From the IMG/VR virus record IMGVR_UViG_3300046517_001519, positions 1 to 25,871 of that record: a DNA stretch of 25,871 nucleotides. One strand, given 5' to 3'. Within the stretch, counting starts at the first letter, position 1. The number at the start of each line of letters is the position of its first letter. The position numbers and the translations under genes were made by a program. Positions 1 to 5,674 of this stretch are shown here, piece after piece. The notes below the pieces were generated by a model. The model searched no databases. It was not told the DNA's origin and worked only from the letters and a program-made list of their open reading frames with translations. The stretch comes from a virus.

Positions 1-236
1 GCCGGATCAACGGCGAGGACATTTTGAGCGAGTTCATCGACGCCGGAATCATCACGCGGCCGCTCGAGGGCTCGCCGTTCCTGTTCAAGTACAAGATAGG
101 GGCTCTGCAACGCCTCTATGGCGACTACCTCGGCGTCCCCTTGCATTCTCGCTGGCGGCTCGATATCAACGACGACATGCCCAACGATTATCATTACGGC
201 GATCCGATCACGGCGTGGAAGGGACGCGACAAATGA
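1..236 (+). CDS. Unrecognised phage protein, C-terminal part (5' end cut)
   Basis: The frame is open from the first bases of the window and stops at TGA 234-236, so the gene begins upstream; a TTG at 24 is in frame but nothing shows it is the real start. The visible 78 residues form an ordinary globular-looking sequence rich in Tyr, Asp and Gly, ending WKGRDK. No motif, membrane segment or signal is visible and I do not recognise the family. Its stop overlaps the ATG of the next gene (ATGA), so it belongs to the same transcript as the small exported protein that follows. Confidence 0.6.
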   Translation, partial: RINGEDILSEFIDAGIITRPLEGSPFLFKYKIGALQRLYGDYLGVPLHSRWRLDINDDMPNDYHYGDPITAWKGRDK

Positions 237-523
237 AATCAGCTTGTGCGATCGTTTTGATGGCGCTGGCCGTAACGCCGGCCGAGGCGCACTGCTTCAA
301 GATCTGGCATTATCACACGCCGCAAACGTGCACCCAAGGACGAATCGCGTACAAAGTGTGGCATGTGTCAGCTTTGCCCCAGCGTGTGTCAGCGTCTGTC
401 AACGTTGCTCCGGAACAAAAAGTGATTGTCCCGACGCTCGAAGTTATCGATTGGGGCGAGCCGGGCGATGAGCGATTCAAGGGCATTGTGCTTTTGCGCG
501 CGTTAGGCGATGGTCTGCGGTGA
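233..523 (+). CDS. Small exported protein with Sec signal peptide
   Basis: This is a 96-residue protein. ATG 233 is chosen over an earlier in-frame start because it makes an ATGA overlap with the previous stop and gives a clean signal peptide: a Lys at position 2, a hydrophobic stretch over residues 4-16, and a likely cleavage site after the AEA at residues 17-19. The mature part is about 77 residues, begins HCFKIWHYHTPQTC, and holds two Cys that could form a disulfide. Small periplasmic proteins of this look are common in phages and prophages of Alphaproteobacteria, but the role is unknown. A lysis accessory or envelope-modifying protein would fit; neither is shown. Confidence 0.6.
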   Translation: MKSACAIVLMALAVTPAEAHCFKIWHYHTPQTCTQGRIAYKVWHVSALPQRVSASVNVAPEQKVIVPTLEVIDWGEPGDERFKGIVLLRALGDGLR

Positions 524-543
524 TTTCGACTAGGAGTCGTCTC

Positions 544-921
544 ATGGCCCAGCCTCCGCACAAAGCTCCCCCGCCGCCCCCGCCTTTGCGCACGCGCGCC
601 GACGACCATCCGCCGCCCGCGGTTCGCGGCGGTCATGTCGAGCCGCGCGTCGATCCGCAACACCATCCCGAAGAGCATCTGCCAATCATCGGCGTCAAAG
701 GTCTGCCGATCGAGGACGGCTCGCGCGATCCCGACACCATCGCGGAGATTCAGCGCCGAGAGTCGGCCGAGATGGAGAAGATGGGCGTGGAAGCCTGGAA
801 GGAAGCGCGCGACGGCCGCGCGCCGGAAGACCGCCCCGGCGGCCGACCAGTCCCTGGCCTTCATGCCGAGCGCGAGGAAGACAAGCAGAAGCAGCTCGAG
901 GGCCAGCGGCGTCATGAGTAA
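544..921 (+). CDS. Proline-rich, charged low-complexity protein
   Basis: This is a 125-residue protein. ATG 544 is chosen because AGGAG at 532-536 lies about seven bases upstream; an in-frame GTG at 520 overlaps the previous gene but lacks such a site. The N-terminal 30 residues contain a run of six prolines (residues 12-17), then a His/Pro-rich stretch. The C-terminal half is highly charged (Glu, Arg, Lys) and likely helical, as in a disordered or coiled linker. There are no enzymatic motifs. The polyproline run would be expected to depend on EF-P for efficient translation. The function is unknown; an extended virion or scaffold-like protein is possible. Confidence 0.55.
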   Translation: MAQPPHKAPPPPPPLRTRADDHPPPAVRGGHVEPRVDPQHHPEEHLPIIGVKGLPIEDGSRDPDTIAEIQRRESAEMEKMGVEAWKEARDGRAPEDRPGGRPVPGLHAEREEDKQKQLEGQRRHE

Positions 922-1582
922 CGCCTACGGCTCGGGATCTCCCGGCGGCGGCATGCCGGACTGGATGGCGGCGTTGGGGGCGCCGTTCCAGGGGGCGTTC
1001 CAGAACATCTATAACTACATCAATCCGGCGGGTCAGGCTTCGCAGGCCGCGCCGAACGCGCAAGGAACGCCGACCACTCCGCTTGGCCAAGCCGGTGCTG
1101 CGGCGGCCTCGCAGCCTTCGGTGACCGGCAACAGCCTGACAGCTCGTCCCGCCACGCCGGCGATGATGGCCTCGATGGTCGCGCGCGGCCCGGGCGGCGG
1201 CGGCGCGGGCGCCAGCGGAAGATGGGATCCCGGCATCAACGCTGCTCTGCATCCTGCGGCGGCGCCTATCGTGCCACCAGCGGTCGCGGCCTACGCCGGT
1301 GGCGGTATCGGCAGCGGCTATCCGACGCCTACCAGCCCACTACCAGCGCCAATTACTCCTTACGATCGACGCGCGCCGACTGGAACGCCTTCTGCCACGC
1401 CAAGACCCGATCCTCACGCGCGCCAGAAAGCCCAGGTCGCCGCGGCCGCGCCGCAAGTGCCCTGGATCACCACCGCCAACGATCGACAGAATCTGCCCGC
1501 TGGCAACGGCCCGCTCGGCCGCAACGCTCAACGGACGATGGGCATGCTCGACCTGTCGAAATTATTTAGCAGAACGGGTTGA
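914..1582 (+). CDS. Ala/Pro/Gly-rich low-complexity protein
   Basis: This is a 222-residue protein starting at ATG 914, which overlaps the previous stop by eight bases and fits translational coupling; no strong ribosome binding site is visible. The start MSNAYGSGSPGGGMPDWMAA is followed by a predicted amphipathic segment with Tyr/Asn (residues 15-38) and then a long Ala/Pro/Gly/Thr-rich, probably disordered region. A conserved-looking end, MGMLDLSKLF, closes the protein. This composition resembles the virion and ejection proteins of the - strand arm (for example 12660-13517), yet the gene lies on the + strand. The function is unknown. The stop codon overlaps the TTGACA of the next promoter. 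Confidence 0.55.
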   Translation: MSNAYGSGSPGGGMPDWMAALGAPFQGAFQNIYNYINPAGQASQAAPNAQGTPTTPLGQAGAAAASQPSVTGNSLTARPATPAMMASMVARGPGGGGAGASGRWDPGINAALHPAAAPIVPPAVAAYAGGGIGSGYPTPTSPLPAPITPYDRRAPTGTPSATPRPDPHARQKAQVAAAAPQVPWITTANDRQNLPAGNGPLGRNAQRTMGMLDLSKLFSRTG

Positions 1583-1607
1583 CATAGTTTTATCGAGTGT
1601 CTATTTC
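1579..1607 (+). promoter_or_regulatory. Sigma70-type promoter P1
   Basis: A perfect TTGACA (-35) at 1579-1584 is followed by a 17-base spacer and TATTTC (-10, 3 of 6 consensus bases) at 1602-1607, 55 bases before the start of the 1662 gene. The -35 hexamer overlaps the TGA stop of the previous gene. This is the only non-coding gap of any size before the DNA-metabolism block, so it is the natural start of that transcript. The weak -10 suggests an activator or regulation. Confidence 0.55.
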
Positions 1608-1651
1608 GTTGCTTAGCGAGTTCGTGAAAGCCGAACAAGCAAAAGCAACGA
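1606..1651. promoter_or_regulatory. Inverted repeat overlapping P1 (possible operator)
   Basis: TCGTTGCTT at 1606-1614 is matched perfectly by AAGCAACGA at 1643-1651. Nested inside is a second pair, GTTCG (1620-1624) and CGAAC (1632-1636), around a seven-base loop. The left arm touches the -10 and the expected transcription start of P1, so it may act as a DNA operator rather than an RNA hairpin. The right arm ends at the GAGGA ribosome binding site (1650-1654), so pairing in a longer transcript would also mask translation initiation. Confidence 0.4.
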
Positions 1652-1661
1652 GGACACAACG

Positions 1662-2156
1662 ATGAAACCGGACACGATGGCCGCTTGCGAAGCGGTCAAA
1701 CAAGCGCTCGAAACCGCGAAAGCCCTCCTGCAGGCCGAAGTGCAGGACTCCATCGCCAAAGACGATCCCGCCGACCTAGTCCGCGCTTACGCCGATCTGC
1801 GCGAGGAAGGCGAGGCGTTCCGCGCTTCGGTCGCGGACATCTCCAAGCTGGAGCAGGATCTTTCCTACACCAAAATCCCAGAGATCTTCGACGCGCATGG
1901 AATCCAGAATGTCCGCGTCGTCGGCTACGGCTTGGTCAGTCTGACCCGCAAGTGGAATTGCTCGATGGTCGATAAGCAGAAGGGCTTCGACTATCTGCGC
2001 GAGCACGGCCAGGGCGGCATGATCATCGAAACCGTGCCGGCGCCGACATTGGGCGCGTGGGCGCGCAAAGAGGTCGAGGAAACCGGCCGCGAGCTTCCGG
2101 ACGATGTCTTCACCACGTCGGTCGTCCGCTCAGTATCGCTGCGACGCTCGCGATGA
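1662..2156 (+). CDS. Conserved phage protein of the replication/recombination module
   Basis: This is a 164-residue protein with GAGGA at 1650-1654, seven bases upstream of the ATG. Residues 1-75 are helical and acidic, resembling a coiled coil. Residues 76-164 look like a compact domain (a Val/Gly-rich strand around VRVVGYGLVSLTRKW, then ETVPAPTLGAWARKE, then ELPDDVFTTSVVRSVSLRR). That C-terminal pattern, ending in a polar beta strand after ELPDD.F, is one I associate with small phage proteins encoded next to ssDNA-binding or recombination genes, but I cannot name a Pfam family. It is the first gene after promoter P1 and shares an ATGA with a possible upstream start of the next gene. The function is unknown. 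Confidence 0.6.
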   Translation: MKPDTMAACEAVKQALETAKALLQAEVQDSIAKDDPADLVRAYADLREEGEAFRASVADISKLEQDLSYTKIPEIFDAHGIQNVRVVGYGLVSLTRKWNCSMVDKQKGFDYLREHGQGGMIIETVPAPTLGAWARKEVEETGRELPDDVFTTSVVRSVSLRRSR

Positions 2157-2191
2157 AACCCCGCTACACCTTGAAAGAAGGCAAACCCGTC

Positions 2192-3085
2192 ATGGCCACT
2201 GACATCATTCCGGCGAGCAAGTCCGCTCTGCCGGCCCACCTCCAAGGAAAGCCGAAAAACGTGAACTGGGGCGACATCGATCCCAGGCAGCGGATGCTGC
2301 CGCGCATCAAGCTTCTGCAGGCGACCTCGCCCGAGTGCGCCGACTATCCCGGGCAGGCCAAGGCCGGCGAGTTCTGGCACACCACGCTCACCGAGAGCTT
2401 GGGGCCCGAGATCCTGGCGGTGCCGATCATGCGCCGCCAGACCTATAACCTCTGGGCGCCGCGCGTCCCCGGCGAAGATCGCGGCATCCTTGCCCGCGCG
2501 CGGGACTTCATCCACTGGGATCCGCCCGACGGCGTGTTCCAGGTTCGCTTCCCGATGAACCCGAAGACCTACACCTGGAAAACAGCGCGCACGGTGCGCG
2601 AGTCTGGCCTGGCGGAGTTCGGCACCAGCCGCGACGACGATCCGAAATCGCCGCCGGCCGCAACGCTGACCTTCGAAGTTCTCTGGTTCCTGCCGGATTA
2701 CAACACGCTCGCGCTGAGCCTCAACACTCGCTCCGGCGTGAAAGAGGCGCGCAAGCTGTTCGCCATGGTCGACGCCAAGCCGACCAATCCGTTCTTCCAG
2801 CGCTACAAAATCTGCTCGGTGCGCAACCAGGGCCCGACCGGCGAGGTCTACTACGGCTACAAATACCGTGGCGACGGCTACACCGACGAGGCGCTCAGCG
2901 CGATCACCGAGCCGATGTTTGCGGCCTGGAAGGACGTCGCGTTCGCGAGCGCCGACGAAGAGGAGGAAGTCGACGCCAGCGAGACGCACCGCGCGCCACG
3001 CCGCTACGAGGCTTCGTCCGACCGTGGCGCAACGCCGATGATGCAGAAGGATAGCGCTGTCATAGACGACGACATTCCATTTTGA
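2192..3085 (+). CDS. Putative phage ssDNA-binding protein with SSB-like C-terminal tip
   Basis: This is a 297-residue protein. ATG 2192 has a GAAGG-type site at 2177-2181; an ATG at 2153 in the same frame (ATGA overlap with the previous stop) would give 310 residues and cannot be excluded. The N-terminus (residues 15-45, LPRIKLLQATSPE) and the GEFWHTTLTESLG segment match a widespread phage family that I recall without an assigned function. The striking feature is the end: an acidic linker, then IDDDIPF as the last seven residues. The same tip closes E. coli SSB (DFDDDIPF) and recruits PriA, RecQ, exonuclease I and other partners. The protein is too long to be a plain SSB. A role in ssDNA binding or in recruiting host SSB partners is inference, supported by the helicase downstream. 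Confidence 0.6.
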   Translation: MATDIIPASKSALPAHLQGKPKNVNWGDIDPRQRMLPRIKLLQATSPECADYPGQAKAGEFWHTTLTESLGPEILAVPIMRRQTYNLWAPRVPGEDRGILARARDFIHWDPPDGVFQVRFPMNPKTYTWKTARTVRESGLAEFGTSRDDDPKSPPAATLTFEVLWFLPDYNTLALSLNTRSGVKEARKLFAMVDAKPTNPFFQRYKICSVRNQGPTGEVYYGYKYRGDGYTDEALSAITEPMFAAWKDVAFASADEEEEVDASETHRAPRRYEASSDRGATPMMQKDSAVIDDDIPF

Positions 3086-3095
3086 GGGGCGGCAA

Positions 3096-3473
3096 ATGTA
3101 TACGAATCATAAGCTATACGTAATAGTCGATATCGATAAGCTATCGACCGACTTAAAAGAAGTGAAAAAGATAATCATGGTCGCTTTGGAAAGACCAATA
3201 CTATTCGAAGACGAGCGGCCCATCTTTGATAGCCAAGGAAAGGAAGTCGGATACATTGGGACAGAACTACGCAATCGCGAGGAAACGGATGCGGAAAGAA
3301 ATTATCGCGCCGAGAGCGCGCGTTGTTCTGTCTTAAGAGCCGAAAACAAAGGTCTGCGCGAGGCCGTCAAGGAAGCCTCTATTCCCGCCGACGAGCGTCT
3401 TGCGGCTATGCAGGAACGTATCGACAAAGCTGAGGCGCTCGCGCGCCAGACAGCGGAAATTCTGCGCCAATGA
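3096..3473 (+). CDS. Small protein with C-terminal coiled coil
   Basis: This is a 125-residue protein; GAGGGG at 3084-3089 sits six bases before the ATG. Residues 1-45 are beta-like and rich in Val/Ile/Lys. Residues 60-125 are strongly helical with heptad-like Leu/Ala spacing, consistent with a coiled coil. The first 150 bases are clearly more AT-rich than the surrounding genes (runs such as cgtaatagtcgatatcgata), which suggests recent acquisition of the N-terminal part. The last codons overlap the next ATG (ATGA). No family is recognised. Confidence 0.55.
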   Translation: MYTNHKLYVIVDIDKLSTDLKEVKKIIMVALERPILFEDERPIFDSQGKEVGYIGTELRNREETDAERNYRAESARCSVLRAENKGLREAVKEASIPADERLAAMQERIDKAEALARQTAEILRQ

Positions 3474-3661
3474 GCCTCGAGCCCCCGGAGCAACCGACTA
3501 TCTCTCGGCTGCGCAAGCTGATCGCCCTGGCTGAGGACCGTCGGGGGGATTCCAAGATCCGCAAGGTCGCGCAGGCCAAGCTTGCGCTCTACGCCCGATT
3601 TTACCCTGGCCTCATCCGCGAGAAGAAGCCCCATGATACTGCCCGCAAAGATCGACTTTGA
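3470..3661 (+). CDS. Small basic protein, unrecognised
   Basis: This is a 63-residue protein translated from an ATGA overlap with the preceding gene. It is helical and basic, with a Pro-rich start (EPPEQPTISRLRKLIALAE), and the last 29 bases overlap the next gene. The pattern of two short amphipathic helices could suit a nucleic-acid or protein adaptor, but there is no diagnostic motif. It is kept because the frame is open and the start is coupled; the function is unknown. Confidence 0.45.
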   Translation: MSLEPPEQPTISRLRKLIALAEDRRGDSKIRKVAQAKLALYARFYPGLIREKKPHDTARKDRL

Positions 3662-4223
3662 GCGCTTCCTTATCCTCGTCGCTTTTGAACCGCTGATCGC
3701 CTTCCAGCGGCTTGAATTCGGCTGGGCGGTTGCAAACCCGAGCGAGGCTTATTACGCGCCGGCGACTCATCCTGGCGGCGGCAATTTAACCAACGACTTT
3801 GTCGAGCATCTCGGCCGCTCCTTCCTTACGCGGATGGGGAAGCCCGCGCTGCGTACGCTCCGGCCGACGGCGAAGCCGATCATGACCACAGCGCTTATTC
3901 GCCACATAGAGGCCAGTTTCGGCCACGTTGATCCGCAAGCAGGGTTCGCCAAGGTCGCCGGCGATCATCCCGCCATGATCGAATTCGCAACCCAAGTCGT
4001 TATCCAGGCGATGGATGAGCACGGGCGGCCCGATCTGCAGGCGGCGATGAGCACGCTCAAGCTCGAGTTGATGAGCGACGCGCTCGACCTGGTGATCCAG
4101 CATGCTGAGTCCGCGCGCGAGCTCTGCGGGGTAAACACTCCACCGGCGATGCAAATCCGGATGCACCTCATGCAATCGGTCCAGGCGATGAAGACCGCCC
4201 TCGAAATGCTGCTGAAGCCATGA
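3633..4223 (+). CDS. Conserved-looking phage protein, unrecognised
   Basis: This is a 196-residue protein. ATG 3633 was chosen over earlier in-frame codons because it limits overlap with the previous gene to 29 bases and has AGAAG just upstream. Residues 1-70 look globular (a hydrophobic ILVAFEPLIAF stretch is too short and mixed to be a membrane segment). Residues 85-196 are mainly helical, with Met-rich helices near the end. The gene ends in an ATGA overlap with the zinc-ribbon-like gene. No family is recognised and no catalytic motif is visible. Confidence 0.5.
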   Translation: MILPAKIDFERFLILVAFEPLIAFQRLEFGWAVANPSEAYYAPATHPGGGNLTNDFVEHLGRSFLTRMGKPALRTLRPTAKPIMTTALIRHIEASFGHVDPQAGFAKVAGDHPAMIEFATQVVIQAMDEHGRPDLQAAMSTLKLELMSDALDLVIQHAESARELCGVNTPPAMQIRMHLMQSVQAMKTALEMLLKP

Positions 4224-4420
4224 ACGTCCCCTGCGAAGTCGAAGAGGTTGAACTCGAGAACGACGAGGGACGCACGGTCGATGGCGTTGAGGTCGTCTGT
4301 AGCCGTTGCGGGCATATCACCGAAAGCTTCGGAACCGGCGAGGCTTCGATCCGGCGATGCCTCGCTCTTCTGCGCGAGGAATGTCCCAAGAAAGAGCGCA
4401 ACTTCTACGAGGAAGCATGA
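4220..4420 (+). CDS. Small Cys-containing (zinc-ribbon-like) phage protein
   Basis: This is a 66-residue protein coupled to its neighbours by ATGA at both ends. It has CxxC at residues 27-30 (VCSRCGHITESFGTG), then Cys 47 and Cys 55 in a helix (RRCLALLREECP). Four cysteines in this arrangement could bind one zinc ion. The segment CGH.TESFGT...S..RCL..LREECP is a pattern I recognise from small uncharacterised proteins of many phages of Proteobacteria. The role is unknown; nucleic-acid or protein binding is the usual guess for such ribbons. Confidence 0.65.
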   Translation: MNVPCEVEEVELENDEGRTVDGVEVVCSRCGHITESFGTGEASIRRCLALLREECPKKERNFYEEA

Positions 4421-4632
4421 AGGACATTAAATTCGAAAAAGGGATTCCGATTCCGCGCGCGAGGAATCAAGCCCCAACTCAATTCGAGCACATGGAGGTG
4501 GGGGACAGCTTTGTCGGCGGCGCCAATGAAGCCGCCGCCCTGCAGCGCCACTGCGAGCGCGAGGGCTGGAGGTACTGCCGCCGAATGCTTGAAGGCGAGC
4601 CTCGTATGTGGCGGCTCTGGAGGATTGAGTGA
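4417..4632 (+). CDS. Small phage protein, DUF7303-like
   Basis: This is a 71-residue protein. ATG 4417 makes the ATGA overlap with the preceding stop, which fits the compact style of the cluster. The order GIPIP, then a middle EHMEVGDSF, then a helix with RHCEREGWRYCRRM and a final MWRLWRIE strand resembles the small phage domain DUF7303 (a helix and sheet after a PIP-type start), from memory only. It contains two Cys and several Trp. The function is not known for the family. It ends in a GTGA overlap with the next gene. Confidence 0.5.
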   Translation: MKDIKFEKGIPIPRARNQAPTQFEHMEVGDSFVGGANEAAALQRHCEREGWRYCRRMLEGEPRMWRLWRIE

Positions 4633-4826
4633 AAAAGAAAACGAAAGAAATGGACGAATTCATCGGGGCGCTCGAAACAATCCTGGAGATCCTTCCCGAC
4701 GCCGCGACGGTGCGACGCTACGCCGGAGACGAGCTCGATGACGCTCCGATGACGCCGGAAGAATTCATCGACTTCACGCGCGAGCTGCTCGATGCAAGCA
4801 AGCGAGTCCGAAAGAAATACGAATGA
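4629..4826 (+). CDS. Small acidic helical protein, unrecognised (GTG start)
   Basis: This is a 65-residue protein starting at GTG 4629, which overlaps the preceding stop (GTGA). GGAGG at 4619-4623 lies five bases upstream and decides for the GTG over an ATG at 4650. The sequence is helical and acidic (Asp/Glu-rich middle, LDDAPMTPEEFIDF) with a basic C-terminus (SKRVRKKYE). It is coupled by ATGA to the next gene. No motif or family is recognised. Confidence 0.5.
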   Translation: MKKKTKEMDEFIGALETILEILPDAATVRRYAGDELDDAPMTPEEFIDFTRELLDASKRVRKKYE

Positions 4827-5242
4827 ACCTCGAGTCTCGCTACAAAGCAGAGCTCGTCAGCGACTGCAAGGAGCTCGGCGCTTACGCGCGGCGGCACGAG
4901 GATAAGTACGCGCTTGGGCTCTTGGATATGTCGATCAAGTTTCCCGATCATCCGCACCTCCTGGCCGAGGGCAAGCTCGCTCACTATCAAAAGTTCGCTC
5001 CGACGCTGCGGCAGTGGGTTGAGGGCAATAACTACCAGGCTGCAGGCGGCCTCTGCTGCCTCATCGGATGGGATCCGAAGACCAAGCTCATGTTCATCCA
5101 CGAATGGGCCAGGGAGGCGTCCAAGGGCGGCTCCTGGCCTCCTGGCGGCGGGGAGCCGTGCGCTCAAACTCTGAAGGATTGGCTCGAATGGCGACTGACA
5201 AAACAGCAACCCACGGAAACTTTAACGAAGTCGCCGCTCTAG
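4823..5242 (+). CDS. Unrecognised phage protein
   Basis: This is a 139-residue protein coupled by ATGA to the gene before it. It has a helical N-terminal half (residues 1-60, several Lys/Glu/His) and a compact middle with adjacent cysteines (AGGLCCLIGWDP). A Gly/Pro-rich loop (SWPPGGGEPC) precedes a last helix. The last 55 bases overlap the following gene in another frame. No known domain could be named and no catalytic triad or metal site is evident beyond the Cys pair. Confidence 0.5.
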   Translation: MNLESRYKAELVSDCKELGAYARRHEDKYALGLLDMSIKFPDHPHLLAEGKLAHYQKFAPTLRQWVEGNNYQAAGGLCCLIGWDPKTKLMFIHEWAREASKGGSWPPGGGEPCAQTLKDWLEWRLTKQQPTETLTKSPL

Positions 5243-5508
5243 CGCAGACGCTCAAGCACAGCATCAAAAGTGAGCGCGCCGCCAGTCTCGACACGGCGAG
5301 CGCGGAAGCGATTAGCCAGATTCTGACCCGCATCGCCCGCATCATTTACGGCGACGAGAATCACGCCAAGCACTGGCGTGACATCCAGGGCTTCTGCCAA
5401 GCCAAGCTCGACGCTGCGCCGCCGACTACCGAGATCGAAAGCGACATTAAAAAACTAGTTCGCTCGCTTCCGACCGTTCGGATGGAGAAGGCTAATGGAA
5501 CTCCCTGA
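5188..5508 (+). CDS. MazG-like / DUF6378-type phage protein
   Basis: This is a 106-residue protein. ATG 5188 was chosen because the residues that follow (ATHGNFNEVAAL) match the start of the DUF6378 family, which typically opens with an [H/Y]GD-type motif followed by a helix. The rest fits too: a long helix pair, then ISQILTRIARI and HWRDIQGF, which parallel the family's L.L.KiaRi and DhwvDiaGY. DUF6378 is related to all-alpha MazG-like NTP pyrophosphatases. Here the acidic metal ligands are not clearly complete, so catalysis is uncertain. A role in nucleotide-pool control is inference. The gene overlaps both neighbours. Confidence 0.5.
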   Translation: MATDKTATHGNFNEVAALAQTLKHSIKSERAASLDTASAEAISQILTRIARIIYGDENHAKHWRDIQGFCQAKLDAAPPTTEIESDIKKLVRSLPTVRMEKANGTP

Positions 5509-5674
5509 AGTCTTGGAACAGGTCGAAATCGCGTTCGACGCCCTGGCTGTGCTGCGCAGCAATCTACCGGAGGTATTGTCAGACAGCGCCGCGCTCGCGC
5601 TGGGGCAGGCGTTCGGGGCAATCGCAGTGGCGAGGCTTCTGATCGAGCGCGAGATGACGAAGAGGCCGCACTGA
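5495..5674 (+). CDS. 59-residue helical protein, unrecognised
   Basis: A short gene lies between the MazG-like protein and the helicase. ATG 5495 has GGAG at 5484-5487 with seven bases of spacing, a good ribosome binding site. The stop TGA (5672-5674) overlaps the helicase ATG (TGATG), so the helicase is probably translated by coupling to it. The protein is almost entirely helical and hydrophobic-acidic (LEQVEIAFDALAVL, then ALGQAFGAIAVARLLIERE), ending in a basic tail. The Ala-rich second helix is amphipathic rather than membrane-spanning. The function is unknown. Confidence 0.55.
   Translation: MELPEVLEQVEIAFDALAVLRSNLPEVLSDSAALALGQAFGAIAVARLLIEREMTKRPH

Noticed and set aside
1991-2989. 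Long - strand open frame opposite the 2192 gene (332 codons)
   Set aside because: The product is Arg/Gly/Leu-rich and shows no motif; the + strand frame is supported by the SSB-type tip and by coupling to its neighbours.
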